DNA of 64,000 nucleotides from Pseudomonadota bacterium (GCA_021794575.1 JAJYQO010000009.1:38876-102875); one strand, 5' to 3'; counted from the first letter of the stretch, positions 1 through 10,960 are shown. Numbers and translations are program-made. Notes: generated by a model from the letters alone, not told the origin.

Positions 1-150
1 GTGCCGAAGCCGAACGTGCCGAAGCCGAACGTGCCGAAGCCGAACGTGCCGAAGCCGAACGTGCCGAAGCCGAACGTGCCGAAGCCGAACGTGCCGAAGC
101 CGAACGTGCCGAAGCCGAACGTGCCGAAGCCGAACGTGCCGAAGCCGAAC
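1..150 (+). repeat. ten perfect 15-bp tandem repeats inside chpA
   Basis: The unit gtgccgaagccgaac occurs ten times without a mismatch and may continue beyond the window start. In the chpA frame it encodes the pentapeptide AEAER, a charged, helix-prone tract between kinase domains. The unit is a multiple of three, so gain or loss of copies keeps the reading frame. Confidence 0.97.
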
Positions 151-2819
151 GGCATGCGGAACAGGCCGTTGAAACCTGGCTGGCCGAAGTTTCTCGTACG
201 ACGATCGGTGTACCGCCTGATGTGGCGACGGAATCTGCGGATGCGGAAACGCTGGCGGCTGATCCGCTAGCCACGCTGTTGCTGCAGGGTCTGGCCGAGA
301 TCAGGCCGGTGACACCGGAGCAGCCGACAGACGCGCATGATCGCGCACACGTTGCCGAAACGGAGCCCGAACCCGTGCCGTTCGCGGTTGTGGATACGCC
401 GCAGCACGCGCGCCTCCCGGAGGCGCCAATACCCCAGTTCCCCGAAGATGCGCAGCCCGATGGGCACTTGGAGTTGGCGGAATCCGATCCGGATCTGCTC
501 GAAGTGTTCGTGCAAGAAGGGCTGGAAATCCTCGACCAGGCCGACGGGCGTCTCAATGATTGGCGCGCCCAGCCGGATTTGCACGAGCCCATCATTGGGC
601 TGCAGCGCGACTTGCACACCCTCAAGGGTGGCGCGCGCATGGCTGGAATCACGCCGGTGGGCGATCTGGCACATGCGATGGAAAGTCTCCTGGACGCAGT
701 CGCCAGCGGTCGCAGGATGGCCGACACTGCCGTGGTTGTTTCGCTGGAACGCGGCTTCGACCGTCTGCATCAAATGGTGCAGCGCGTACAGCAGGCGCAG
801 GCGGTGGCATTGCCCGTACAGGCGATCGCGCTGTTCGAGCGCCTGGCCGGTGTCGCGCCTCAGGATGCGGCGATGGCGCAGGACGTCGACGCACCGCGGC
901 CCGATGTGCCGCGCGTGCCGCTGACGCCGCTGCCGCCCATCGAAGCGGAAGATATGGTGCGTGCGGCCCAGGAAATGATCCGCGTGCGTTCGGACATTCT
1001 CGACACGCTGGTCAACCAGGCGGGCGAGGTGTCGATCTATCGCTCGCGCATGGAGCAGCAGGTTTCCACGTTCCGTTTCAATCTGGTCGAACTGGAACAG
1101 ACCGTCACGCGCTTGCGTGACCAGTTGCGCAAGCTGGAAATCGAGACCGAAGCGCAAATCATCGCGCGTTTCCAGCGCGAGCAGCAGATCGCGGCGCACG
1201 ACAGCGCGTTCGATCCGCTCGAACTGGACCGCTTTTCGCAGTTGCAGCAGTACTCGCGCGCGCTGGCCGAATCGGTATCCGACTTGAGTTCGCTGCAGGG
1301 CCTGCTCGACGATACCGCGCGTCAGGCCGAGACCCTGCTGCTGCAGCAGTCGCGCGTCAGCTCCGAACTGCAGGAAGGCCTGATGCGCACGCGCATGGTG
1401 CCGTTCGAGGCGCAGGTGCCGTCGCTGCGACGTACTTTGCGCCAGGCAGCGCAGGAGCTGGGCAAACGCGCGCAGTTGCGCGTGGAGGGCGCGCACGGCG
1501 AAATGGACCGCACGCTGATGGAGCGCATGAAAGCGCCATTCGAGCACATGCTGCGCAACGCGGTGGCGCATGGCATCGAGCCGGCCGCCGAGCGCGTGGC
1601 GGCGGGCAAGCCCGAGGAAGGCGCGGTGGCGATCCGTGTCGGCCGTGAGGCGACCGAAGTGCTGTTGGAGGTCAGCGATGACGGCCGCGGTCTCGATCGC
1701 GACGCCATCCGCGCCAAGGCCATCGAGCGCGGGTTGTTGCGCGCCGACGCGCAGTTGTCCGATCGTGACCTGTACGCCTTCATCCTCGAAAGCGGCTTCT
1801 CCACCGCCGGCGAAGTGACGCAGATCGCCGGTCGCGGCGTGGGTATGGACGTCGTGGCCAGCGAGATCAAGCAGCTCGGCGGCTCGCTGACCATCGATTC
1901 GCAACGCGGCAGGGGCACGCGCTTCCAGGTGCGCTTGCCGTTCACCCTGGCGGTGACGCAGGCCATCCTGGTCAAGCAGGGCGAATCGGTGTTCGCCATT
2001 CCCATGACCTCGGTGCAGGGCATGGCCCGCATAGCCCGCGACGATCTCGGCGCGCGGCTGCTCGAGGACACGCCGATTTACACTTACGCCGGCGAGCGCT
2101 ACGTCATCCATGAGCTGGGGCGGCTGCTCAACGTCGGCTCGCGTCGCAGCGAGGAGCCGCAATTACCGTTGCTGCTGATCCGCAGCGGCGAGTTGCGTGC
2201 CGCCGTGCATGTCGACCAGGTGATCGGCTCGCGCGAAATCGTGGTCAAGTCGGTGGGTCCGCAAGTCAGTTCGGTGCCCGGACTGTTCGGCGCCACCATC
2301 ATGGGCGACGGATCGGTGGTGATGATTTTGGACCTGCCGCCGTTGGTGCGTCGCGGTACCGCGCTTGGCCAACATGCCGAGGCGGCGCGCGTGCTCGCCG
2401 AGTCCGAAGCGCCCACGCTGACCGAGGCTACGGCGCTGCGCGCGCGTCCGCTGGTGATGGTGGTGGACGACTCGATCACCATGCGCAAGGTCACCTCGCG
2501 CGTGCTCGAGCGCATGGAGATGGATGTGATCACCGCCAAGGACGGCATCGATGCGCTGGAGCGCCTGCAGGAGCGCGTGCCCGACGTTATGTTGCTGGAC
2601 ATCGAGATGCCGCGCATGGACGGCTACGAGCTGGCCATGCACATGAAGAACGATGTCCGCCTGAGGCAGATCCCGATCATCATGATCACCTCGCGCAGCG
2701 GCGAGAAGCATCGCCAGCGCGCGCTGGAGATCGGAGTTGAGCGCTATCTGGGCAAGCCTTACCAGGAAGCCGATTTGCTGCGCAACGTGCAGGAGGTGCT
2801 GAGTGGCCAGCACGCCTGA
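1..2819 (+). CDS. chpA: ChpA/PilL-type hybrid chemotaxis histidine kinase, 5' partial
   Basis: This is the C-terminal part of the CheA-like hybrid kinase of the type IV pilus (Pil-Chp) chemosensory system. The frame is open to the window edge (first full codon at position 3), so the GTG at 222 is internal and the true start lies upstream. After an AEAER repeat tract comes an Hpt domain (phospho-His codon 615-617, context LHTLKGGARMAG), a dimerisation helix, an HATPase_c domain (HMLRNAVAHGIE, SDDGRG and GRGVGMD boxes), a CheW-like domain and a C-terminal receiver whose phospho-Asp is codon 2598-2600 (LLDIEMPRMDG). The stop overlaps the chpB start by 17 nt, indicating an operon with chpB and chpC. 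The family usually carries several Hpt domains; earlier ones would lie outside the window. Confidence 0.93.
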   Translation, partial: AEAERAEAERAEAERAEAERAEAERAEAERAEAERAEAERAEAERAEAERHAEQAVETWLAEVSRTTIGVPPDVATESADAETLAADPLATLLLQGLAEIRPVTPEQPTDAHDRAHVAETEPEPVPFAVVDTPQHARLPEAPIPQFPEDAQPDGHLELAESDPDLLEVFVQEGLEILDQADGRLNDWRAQPDLHEPIIGLQRDLHTLKGGARMAGITPVGDLAHAMESLLDAVASGRRMADTAVVVSLERGFDRLHQMVQRVQQAQAVALPVQAIALFERLAGVAPQDAAMAQDVDAPRPDVPRVPLTPLPPIEAEDMVRAAQEMIRVRSDILDTLVNQAGEVSIYRSRMEQQVSTFRFNLVELEQTVTRLRDQLRKLEIETEAQIIARFQREQQIAAHDSAFDPLELDRFSQLQQYSRALAESVSDLSSLQGLLDDTARQAETLLLQQSRVSSELQEGLMRTRMVPFEAQVPSLRRTLRQAAQELGKRAQLRVEGAHGEMDRTLMERMKAPFEHMLRNAVAHGIEPAAERVAAGKPEEGAVAIRVGREATEVLLEVSDDGRGLDRDAIRAKAIERGLLRADAQLSDRDLYAFILESGFSTAGEVTQIAGRGVGMDVVASEIKQLGGSLTIDSQRGRGTRFQVRLPFTLAVTQAILVKQGESVFAIPMTSVQGMARIARDDLGARLLEDTPIYTYAGERYVIHELGRLLNVGSRRSEEPQLPLLLIRSGELRAAVHVDQVIGSREIVVKSVGPQVSSVPGLFGATIMGDGSVVMILDLPPLVRRGTALGQHAEAARVLAESEAPTLTEATALRARPLVMVVDDSITMRKVTSRVLERMEMDVITAKDGIDALERLQERVPDVMLLDIEMPRMDGYELAMHMKNDVRLRQIPIIMITSRSGEKHRQRALEIGVERYLGKPYQEADLLRNVQEVLSGQHA

Positions 2820-4950
2820 GCGCCGCCCGGCGGTCGCGCTGCTGTTCGACGATCAGGACAGCGGCCTGCGTCTGCGCGAGGCGCTGTGTGAGCGCGGCGC
2901 GCATATCGTACTGGAGTCCCGAGTCAAAGCGTTCGTGCCGCAGCAACTGACGGAACATGCCGCCGATGTGGTGGTGCTCAATCTCGATCCGGATGACATG
3001 GACGCGCTGGATCGCGTCGTCGACGCCCTCGATTCATCGCGGCAGCGGCTGGTGCTGAACGATGCCGAGGCCACGCGTATGCTGGCCGGATGGGACGCCG
3101 CGCGTTGGGCGCGGCATCTGGCCGCGAAGATATTGGGCACCGATGTCGATCCGCCGCGTCCGGTAGATGCCGTTCCGGTGGCGGTGTCGATTGCCGGCTC
3201 CGGTGTGGCCGCGGACGCCGTGCCATCGCACCCGGCGCCACCGGTTGCCGCGGATACGCATCCCGTCGAGCCGGCCATGAACGCTGCGCTGGCACGCGAG
3301 ATCGAAACGTTTCTTGCCGATGCGGAGGCCATGACCGCGGAGCGCGTTGCCTCCGACTCGGCCGGCCCGGATGACGCCGTCGCATTCGATCCGACCGCAC
3401 CGGTTGGCCATGGGTCCGACGCGCTGCGTGCCGCCATCCGCGCCCCGGCAGCGGATGCGTACGCGCCGCATGATCCGATCGTGCTGCCGGCGCATGCCGA
3501 TGACGATCTCGATGCGCTGCTGGCGTCCTTCGCCGCGACCGAATCCGCGCCGGCGCCACCGGCCATGGAATCCGCGCCTGCCGTCGCGCCTACAGTTCCC
3601 GTGAAGCCCGCCCCGGACGCGGGCTCCCGCACCGTCGACATCGGCACATTCGATCTCGATGCCGTGCTCGCCGAATTGCCGGATGCACCCGCGGTGACGA
3701 CACCGCCGCGCGATGACGATGACGCCGACCGCCGTGCGACGCCGGAACCGATACCCGCCGAGCGTGTGCCGCAGGCTGAAGCCTTGGCGCATCCGCAACC
3801 GGAGGCGACGACGGAGGAATTGAACAGTCTCGAACTGGATGCGTTGCTCGCCGAGATACTGCCCTCCGCACCGCCCGCGGCACCCGATGCGCAGGCGGTT
3901 CCGCCGATCCCCGCGACGCCGGACGATATTGGCGTCGATCCGCTGCTGTCCAGCCTGGCGGTCGCGCAACTGGAGTCGCTGCCGACCGAACTGCTCGATT
4001 TCGATCCTGAGACGTGGGAGCCGCCAGCTGATCCGTCATCCGCAGTGACCGCGGGCGCCGTCGCGCCGTCCGCGACGCCGTCCGCACCGGAAGCCCCGGT
4101 GCGCGTCGGCGATGCGGCGCCCGACCTCGAGCTGATGCTCGACGAGATGTTCGACCAGCCTGTCGCGCAAGCGCCGCTCGCGGCTGCGCCGGCGACGCCC
4201 GTTGCCGTGCCGGACTGGGGCCTGCTCGACGATGATGCGGCAATGACGTCGCAATCCGCCGCTGCCGGCCAGCTCTCGGCCAGCGCCGCGGCGACCATGG
4301 ACCTGGACGGACTTGAACTGCTGCCCATCGGTGCCGAATCCGCGCTACCGGCGCATGGTGTCGCCACGCGCGCGCCGCAGGGTGAAGTGCGCAAAGTGGT
4401 CGTGATCGGCGCATCGATCGGCGGACCGGACGCGGTGCGCGAGTTCCTGTCCGCCCTGGCGCCCGGATTGCCGTTGCTGGTAGTGGTTGCGCAGCATCTC
4501 GACGAATCGTTCTTCGCTGGCTACGCCACACAGTTTGCGCGCGTCCTTCCACATACGGTTCACGTCGCGGCCGAGGGCCTGATCAGCGGCGCGGGCCAGG
4601 TGCTGCTGGTGCCGCCGCGCGCGCGCATCGCCATCGATCCGGGAGGCGGCGTGCATCTGTTGCCCGGCGGCGACGAACGTTACACCCCATCGATCGACGA
4701 CACCTTCACGCGCATCGCTGAGGTGTTCGGGCCACGCGCCCTGGCGCTGGTGTTTTCAGGCATGGCCGGTGACGGCGTACATGGCATGGCGCGCATCGTC
4801 GAGCACGGCGGCCAGATATGGACCCAGGCAGCGTCGAGTTGCGTGGTGAGTGCAATGGTCGATGCGGCTTGTGCGGCCGGCTATAGCGTCTGCAGCGGCA
4901 CCCCGGCGGAACTGGCCGGACGCCTCAATGCCGAATTTTCGCGAGGGTGA
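2803..4950 (+). CDS. chpB: ChpB-like protein-glutamate methylesterase
   Basis: CheB-type methylesterase of the Pil-Chp pathway, which would demethylate the pilus chemoreceptor PilJ. The C-terminal domain (about residues 528-710) has the catalytic triad: Ser538 in GASIGGPDAV, His565 in VAQHLDE and Asp657 in MAGDGVHG. Residues 1-110 resemble a degenerate receiver-like fold (FDDQDS, VVLNLDP) but lack the full acidic pocket. Between them is an unusually long, Ala/Pro/Asp-rich, probably disordered linker (about residues 110-520) bearing repeated acidic leucine motifs of the form DLDALLA. At 715 aa it is about twice the length of ordinary CheB. The GTG start overlaps the end of chpA. Confidence 0.85.
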   Translation: MASTPERRPAVALLFDDQDSGLRLREALCERGAHIVLESRVKAFVPQQLTEHAADVVVLNLDPDDMDALDRVVDALDSSRQRLVLNDAEATRMLAGWDAARWARHLAAKILGTDVDPPRPVDAVPVAVSIAGSGVAADAVPSHPAPPVAADTHPVEPAMNAALAREIETFLADAEAMTAERVASDSAGPDDAVAFDPTAPVGHGSDALRAAIRAPAADAYAPHDPIVLPAHADDDLDALLASFAATESAPAPPAMESAPAVAPTVPVKPAPDAGSRTVDIGTFDLDAVLAELPDAPAVTTPPRDDDDADRRATPEPIPAERVPQAEALAHPQPEATTEELNSLELDALLAEILPSAPPAAPDAQAVPPIPATPDDIGVDPLLSSLAVAQLESLPTELLDFDPETWEPPADPSSAVTAGAVAPSATPSAPEAPVRVGDAAPDLELMLDEMFDQPVAQAPLAAAPATPVAVPDWGLLDDDAAMTSQSAAAGQLSASAAATMDLDGLELLPIGAESALPAHGVATRAPQGEVRKVVVIGASIGGPDAVREFLSALAPGLPLLVVVAQHLDESFFAGYATQFARVLPHTVHVAAEGLISGAGQVLLVPPRARIAIDPGGGVHLLPGGDERYTPSIDDTFTRIAEVFGPRALALVFSGMAGDGVHGMARIVEHGGQIWTQAASSCVVSAMVDAACAAGYSVCSGTPAELAGRLNAEFSRG

Positions 4951-4954
4951 ATCG

Positions 4955-5425
4955 ATGGCACTGACCAGTTCGGAAATTCGTGGTGTGATGATTCCTGTGA
5001 CCGGCGGGCGCGTGCTGTTGCCCAACGCCAGCATCGCCGAGGTCATCACCCTGACCGTGCCGGAACCGGTAGCCGGCGCGCCGTCCTGGCTGTTGGGCCG
5101 CATCCCTTGGCGCGGCTGGCGCCTGCCGCTGGTGGCCTATGCGGTATTGACCGGACTGGCCGGCGAGGAGGGCAGCGTGCATGCGCGCGTGGCCGTGTTG
5201 AAGGCGCTGGGTGCGCATCCGCGCATGCCCTACCTGGCCATGCTCACGCAGGGCTTTCCGCGCCTGGTGACGCTGACTCCGGAAGTGCTGATGCCATCCG
5301 GTAGCAGTGAGGCGCCGTCGCTCGGCGTGCGCAGCGAAGTGATGCTGCGCGATGAGCCCGCGCTGATTCCCGACCTGGCTGCGCTCGAAGCGCAATTGCT
5401 CGCGGTGCTGAAGCTCGCCGCCTGA
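4955..5425 (+). CDS. chpC: ChpC, CheW-like adaptor of the Pil-Chp system
   Basis: Single CheW-like domain protein of 156 aa. In Pseudomonas ChpC is a second CheW-type adaptor linking receptors to ChpA. Visible signatures are VTGGRVLLPNASIAEVITL near the N terminus and the LLGRIPWRGWRLPLV segment, typical of the CheW beta-barrel (usual form WLLGxxxWRGxxVPLV). The ATG at 4955 lies 4 nt after the chpB stop; a longer in-frame version starting inside chpB is possible but the conserved domain begins here. Gene order chpA-chpB-chpC matches the end of the Pseudomonas/Xanthomonas cluster and supports the call. Confidence 0.85.
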   Translation: MALTSSEIRGVMIPVTGGRVLLPNASIAEVITLTVPEPVAGAPSWLLGRIPWRGWRLPLVAYAVLTGLAGEEGSVHARVAVLKALGAHPRMPYLAMLTQGFPRLVTLTPEVLMPSGSSEAPSLGVRSEVMLRDEPALIPDLAALEAQLLAVLKLAA

Positions 5426-5466
5426 TCGGCGCCCGGCGTCGCATCCGACTGGCACCGGGCCAGGAT

Positions 5467-5472
5467 TACAAT
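5467..5472 (+). promoter_or_regulatory. candidate -10 box of prpB
   Basis: TACAAT 22 nt before the prpB ATG. No good -35 hexamer is visible 16-18 nt upstream. It belongs to a set of similarly placed boxes before other genes in the window. Confidence 0.35.
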
Positions 5473-5494
5473 AGGCGCTTTCCACGGAACGCCC

Positions 5495-6385
5495 ATGAGC
5501 AACGACGCATCCGCCGGCGCGCGTTTCCGCGCCGCCCTCGCCGCCGAGAGCCCGCTGCAGGTGGTAGGCGCCATAACCGCCTATGCCGGTCTGCTGGCCA
5601 CGCGCGCGGGCTACCGGGCGCTGTACCTCTCCGGCGGCGGCGTGGCCGCCAACTCGCTGGGCCTGCCGGATCTTGCCATCAGCACCATGGACGACGTGCT
5701 CACCGATGCCCGGCGCATCGTCGAGGCGACGCGGCAGCCGTTGCTGGTGGACATCGACACCGGTTGGGGCGGTGCCTTCAACATCGCCCGTACCATCCGC
5801 AGCTTCGAGCGTTGCGGCGTGGCCGCGGTGCACATCGAGGACCAGGTCGGCCAGAAACGCTGCGGCCATCGTCCGGGCAAGGAAGTAGTGACACGCGAGG
5901 AAATGGTCGATCGCATCAAGGCTGCTGTCGATGCGCGCAACGACCCCAGCTTCGTGATCATGGCACGCACCGACGCTGCCGCGGTGGAAGGGCTGGATGC
6001 CGCCATCGAGCGCGCCTGCGCCTACGCCGAGGCCGGCGCCGACATGATCTTTCCCGAGGCTATGCGCACCGTGGACGACTATCGCCGCGTCAAGGCCGCA
6101 GTGCACGTCCCGATCCTGGCCAACCTCACCGAGTTCGGTGCCACGCCGTACTTCACGCTGGATGATCTGCGCGGCGCCGGCGTGGACATCGCCCTGTACT
6201 GCTGCGGCGCCTACCGCGCCATGAACAAGGCGGCATTGAACTTCTACGAGACCCTGCGTCGCGAAGGCACGCAGCGTTCGCTGCTGCCGGTCATGCAGAC
6301 GCGCGAGGAACTGTACGAGGTGCTTGGCTACCTGGCCTACGAGCAGAAGCTCGATGCGCTGTTCGGTCAGCGCAAGCCGCAGTAA
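5495..6385 (+). CDS. prpB: 2-methylisocitrate lyase
   Basis: Last enzyme of the methylcitrate cycle: cleaves 2-methylisocitrate to pyruvate and succinate, using propionyl-CoA-derived carbon. The 296 aa product has the isocitrate lyase/PEP mutase signature KRCGH (residues about 125-129, within [16 protein letters not shown]) with the catalytic cysteine, the Mg2+-binding VDIDTGWGG segment and the substrate loop region FVIMARTDA. Length equals the E. coli enzyme (296 aa). It is followed 66 bp later by prpC on the same strand, so the two are probably cotranscribed. No PrpR-type regulator is next to it. Confidence 0.96.
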   Translation: MSNDASAGARFRAALAAESPLQVVGAITAYAGLLATRAGYRALYLSGGGVAANSLGLPDLAISTMDDVLTDARRIVEATRQPLLVDIDTGWGGAFNIARTIRSFERCGVAAVHIEDQVGQKRCGHRPGKEVVTREEMVDRIKAAVDARNDPSFVIMARTDAAAVEGLDAAIERACAYAEAGADMIFPEAMRTVDDYRRVKAAVHVPILANLTEFGATPYFTLDDLRGAGVDIALYCCGAYRAMNKAALNFYETLRREGTQRSLLPVMQTREELYEVLGYLAYEQKLDALFGQRKPQ

Positions 6386-6437
6386 CGGCGCCACGCCTGC
6401 GCCCAATCTCAACGCCCGCTGCGGCGGGTGCGCACTC

Positions 6438-6443
6438 AAGGAG
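6438..6443 (+). promoter_or_regulatory. ribosome-binding site fixing the prpC start
   Basis: AAGGAG, 8 nt before the ATG at 6452. It excludes the longer in-frame start at 6428, whose extra residues (RTQGVIA) would be encoded by the Shine-Dalgarno region itself. Confidence 0.8.
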
Positions 6444-6451
6444 TCATCGCG

Positions 6452-7615
6452 ATGAGTGAGAACGCCCAGAACACCCAGCAAGTCCTGCCCAAGGCCAAGA
6501 AATCGGTGGCTCTTTCCGGCGTGGCCGCTGGTAACACCGCCATCTGCACCGTCGGGCGCAGCGGCAACGATCTGCACTACCGCGGCTATGACATACACGA
6601 TCTGGCCACGCGCGCCAGTTTCGAAGAAGTCGCGTATTTGCTGGTGCACGGGGTACTGCCTAACTGGTCCGAGCTCAACGCATACCGCGCGCGCCTGAAG
6701 TCGCTGCGCGGCCTGCCGCAGCCGGTGCGTGTTGCACTTGAGCAGCTACCTGCTGCAACGCATCCGATGGATGTGATGCGCACCGGCTGTTCCGTACTGG
6801 GCACCGCGCTGCCCGAGCACGCGGCGCACGGCATCGGTGGTGCGCGTGAAATCGCCGACCGCTTGCTGGCCAGCTTCGGCTCGATGCTGCTGTACTGGTA
6901 CCACTACAGCCACCACGGCAGGCGTATCGACACCGAATCCGACGATGCATCCATTGCCGGGCACTTCCTGCGCCTGCTGCACGGCAGAACGCCAAGCGAT
7001 GCGCATGTGCAGGCGCTGGACCGCTCGCTGACGCTGTATGCCGAGCACGAGTTCAACGCCAGCACCTTCACCGCGCGCGTGATCGCCGGCACCGGGGCCG
7101 ACATGTACTCGGCCATCACCGGCGCCATCGGCGCGCTGCGCGGGCCCAAGCACGGCGGCGCCAACGAAGTGGCCATGGAGATCATCGCGCGCTATCGCAA
7201 TGCCGATCAGGCCGAGACCGACATTCGCGCGCGCGTGGAGCGCAAGGAGATCGTGATCGGCTTCGGTCATCCGGTGTACACCATCGGCGATCCGCGCAAT
7301 CCGATCATCAAGGAGATCAGCCGAAAATTGTGCGCCGATGGTGGTAACGCGCGGCTGTTCGAGGTGTCCGAGCGCATCGAGCAGGTGATGTGGAGCCTGA
7401 AGCGCATGTTCCCCAATCTCGACTGGTACTCGGCCAGCGCCTATCACATGCTGGGCGTGCCCACGCCGATGTTCACGCCGCTGTTCGTGATCGCGCGCAC
7501 CTCTGGCTGGGCCGCGCACGTGATCGAGCAGCGCGAGGATGGCAAGATCATCCGCCCCAGCGCCAACTACACGGGGCCGGAAGACAGCGCTTACGTACCG
7601 ATCGAAAAACGCTGA
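6452..7615 (+). CDS. prpC: 2-methylcitrate synthase
   Basis: Condenses propionyl-CoA with oxaloacetate to 2-methylcitrate, the first step of the methylcitrate cycle. The 387 aa protein has the citrate synthase family landmarks: [12 protein letters not shown] with the oxaloacetate-binding His, [22 protein letters not shown] with the catalytic His, and [12 protein letters not shown] with the catalytic Asp region. The leading [14 protein letters not shown] motif and the length are typical of PrpC rather than the roughly 430 aa type II GltA. The gene ends 16 nt before the convergent fadH. Confidence 0.95.
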   Translation: MSENAQNTQQVLPKAKKSVALSGVAAGNTAICTVGRSGNDLHYRGYDIHDLATRASFEEVAYLLVHGVLPNWSELNAYRARLKSLRGLPQPVRVALEQLPAATHPMDVMRTGCSVLGTALPEHAAHGIGGAREIADRLLASFGSMLLYWYHYSHHGRRIDTESDDASIAGHFLRLLHGRTPSDAHVQALDRSLTLYAEHEFNASTFTARVIAGTGADMYSAITGAIGALRGPKHGGANEVAMEIIARYRNADQAETDIRARVERKEIVIGFGHPVYTIGDPRNPIIKEISRKLCADGGNARLFEVSERIEQVMWSLKRMFPNLDWYSASAYHMLGVPTPMFTPLFVIARTSGWAAHVIEQREDGKIIRPSANYTGPEDSAYVPIEKR

Positions 7616-7631
7616 GCGTGGACGGCGCGAC

Positions 7632-9662
<2,031 letters not shown>

Positions 9663-9678
9663 TCAAACGGTCGTTTGA
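9663..9678. promoter_or_regulatory. palindromic operator upstream of fadH, PsrA-like
   Basis: Perfect 16-bp inverted repeat TCAAACG-GT-CGTTTGA. It fits the published PsrA pattern (G/C)AAAC-N2-4-GTTTG(C/G). PsrA is a TetR-family repressor released by long-chain fatty acids. The site would overlap the fadH promoter or leader. Identification of the cognate regulator is inference; another TetR family member could use it. Confidence 0.6.
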
Positions 9679-9733
9679 TCATGGCGCCGCACGCGCAGGC
9701 GAGCAAGCGCGGCATGCATGCCGCGTCGTGGGA

Positions 9734-9958
9734 TCAACGCTCGTCGTTGGTGTCCTCGGGGCGGAACTCGAGCAGGTCGCCGGGCTGGCGCTGCAGCGCA
9801 GCGCAGATGGCGGCCAGGATCTCGAAGCGCACACCCTTGACGCGGCCCTGCTTCAGCAGCGAGAGATTGGCCTAGGTGATGCCGATGCATGCGGCAAGAT
9901 TCTTCGATCTCGTCTTGCGCCGCGCCAGCATCACGTCGAGGTTGATGATGATCGGCAT
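9734..9958 (-). pseudogene. XRE/YozG-like regulator interrupted by an amber codon
   Basis: Reading from ATG 9958 gives MPIIINLDVMLARRKTRSK..., a short Cro/C1-type helix-turn-helix protein of the YozG (HTH_26) family that normally partners DUF2975 membrane proteins. After CIGIT the frame meets TAG at 9872-9874 and then continues in the same frame (ANLSLLKQGRVKG...) to a TGA at 9734. The interrupted position is usually Glu, so a single GAG-to-TAG change explains it. Without the stop the product would be 74 aa, the normal family size. The break sits within the recognition region, so a 28 aa product should be inactive. Confidence 0.8.
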
Positions 9959-10083
9959 CAGACGAACGCGCGATTTTCTTCGTTGGCGCGGGCGCCTTCG
10001 CGCACCATGCCGGCCACCGTGTAGCGCAACAGGATCGCGATGATGGAGGCAAGCAAGTCGATGCTGAAGGTCACCGAAGGGCA
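9958..10083 (-). pseudogene. C-terminal remnant of a DUF2975 membrane protein
   Basis: About 40 codons survive, reading VTFSIDLLASIIAILLRYT...EGARANEENRAFV: one hydrophobic helix followed by the charged tail typical of DUF2975 C termini. Its TGA overlaps the ATG of the XRE gene by one base (TGATG), the coupling expected for the DUF2975-HTH pair. The rest of the gene is missing: directly upstream, in the same frame, is the terC stop codon, so a deletion has fused the two neighbourhoods. Family assignment rests on the short tail and the partner gene. Confidence 0.55.
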
Positions 10084-10764
10084 TCATCCGACTCGTGACC
10101 TGGCCCCACGCCGCTGCATCAACCACGCACCGCCGCAGATCACCACGACCAGGGCGACTTCCAGCGCGTAGCCCGCCCATGCGCGCATGGCGAACCAGGT
10201 CTTTACCAGCAAGTCGTGGCTGAGCATGCGTCCGGCGGTCCAGGCTATGGCGGCGGCGCCGACGTAGACGACAGCCGGAAAGCGTTCGATCAATTTCAGG
10301 ATCAGCGTCGAGCCCCACACCACCAGCGGCACGCTGACCAGCAGACCGATGACCACCAGCGATAGATGGCCATGTGAAGCGCCGGCGATGGCCAGAACGT
10401 TGTCGAGGCCCATCAGCGCATCGGCGATGACGATGGTCTGCATCGCCGACCAGAAGCCCGCCGCGGGCTTGATCGCGTGTCCGCCATCGTCCTGGCGCAG
10501 CAGTTTCCATGCGATGGGCAGCAGCAGCAGGCCGCCGGCCAGCATCAGGCCGGGTAGCTTCAGCAGCCACACCACCACCGCGGTCATTGCAACGCGCACC
10601 GCGATGGCGCCCAACGTGCCCCAGAAGATGGCCTGTTTTTGCAGGTGCCTGGGCAAATTGCGCGCGGCCAGCGCGATGACGATGGCGTTGTCGCCGGCCA
10701 ACACCAGGTCGATCACGATGATGCTGAGCAGACCCGACCAGAAAACGGTATTGAGGACGTCCAT
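10084..10764 (-). CDS. TerC/YkoY-family integral membrane protein
   Basis: 226 aa polytopic inner-membrane protein of the TerC (Alx/YkoY/MeeY) family, members of which export Mn2+. Acidic intramembrane signatures are visible: IDLVLAGDNAIVIALA near residues 17-32 and DALMGLDNVLAIAGA in the second half, the paired motif expected for cation transport. The ATG at 10764 is chosen because the MDVLNTVFWSGLL start is the family N terminus; the upstream in-frame stretch is arginine/proline-rich and overlaps an RNA element. A yybP-ykoY riboswitch precedes it, so Mn2+ probably induces expression. The 3' end abuts the DUF2975 remnant. Confidence 0.85.
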   Translation of the reverse strand: MDVLNTVFWSGLLSIIVIDLVLAGDNAIVIALAARNLPRHLQKQAIFWGTLGAIAVRVAMTAVVVWLLKLPGLMLAGGLLLLPIAWKLLRQDDGGHAIKPAAGFWSAMQTIVIADALMGLDNVLAIAGASHGHLSLVVIGLLVSVPLVVWGSTLILKLIERFPAVVYVGAAAIAWTAGRMLSHDLLVKTWFAMRAWAGYALEVALVVVICGGAWLMQRRGARSRVG

Positions 10765-10819
10765 GCAGACTCCGGCGCGCGTGCACGGCAGCAAACAGCG
10801 GGCGCGCGGCCGCCGCGGG

Positions 10820-10954
10820 CTGCCCAGCGTCTCGCCCGTGGTCCGGCTTGCCGGCCGGCCCCCGCGACGACCGGAGCCTGTAGGCTCGTGATGGCGGCCG
10901 GCGCGCTGGGAAACCGCGCGCGGTTTCCGAGGAGCTACTCCCGATGGGAGGCAG
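10820..10954 (-). ncRNA. yybP-ykoY (Mn2+-sensing) riboswitch in the terC leader
   Basis: On the minus strand the leader carries the two conserved internal-loop sequences of this class: GGGAGTAGC (complement of 10934-10942) and GGGCGAGAC (complement of 10829-10837). They are enclosed by a closing helix pairing CTGCC (10950-10954) with GGCAG (10820-10824). Two GC-rich hairpins fill the space between the loops, as in the known four-way junction. The family regulates TerC/YkoY and MntP-type Mn2+ exporters, matching the downstream gene. Confidence 0.82.
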
Positions 10955-10960
10955 GCGCGA

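Noticed and set aside
1-150. CRISPR array
   Set aside because: Units are contiguous 15-mers with no spacers and lie within a coding frame.
1-270. Open frame reading VPKPN repeats from position 1
   Set aside because: It is the +1 frame of the chpA repeat; the frame encoding AEAER continues into the kinase domains without a stop.
267-2162. 631-codon minus-strand ORF opposite chpA
   Set aside because: His/Arg/Leu-rich antisense shadow typical of high-GC genes, no recognisable domain.
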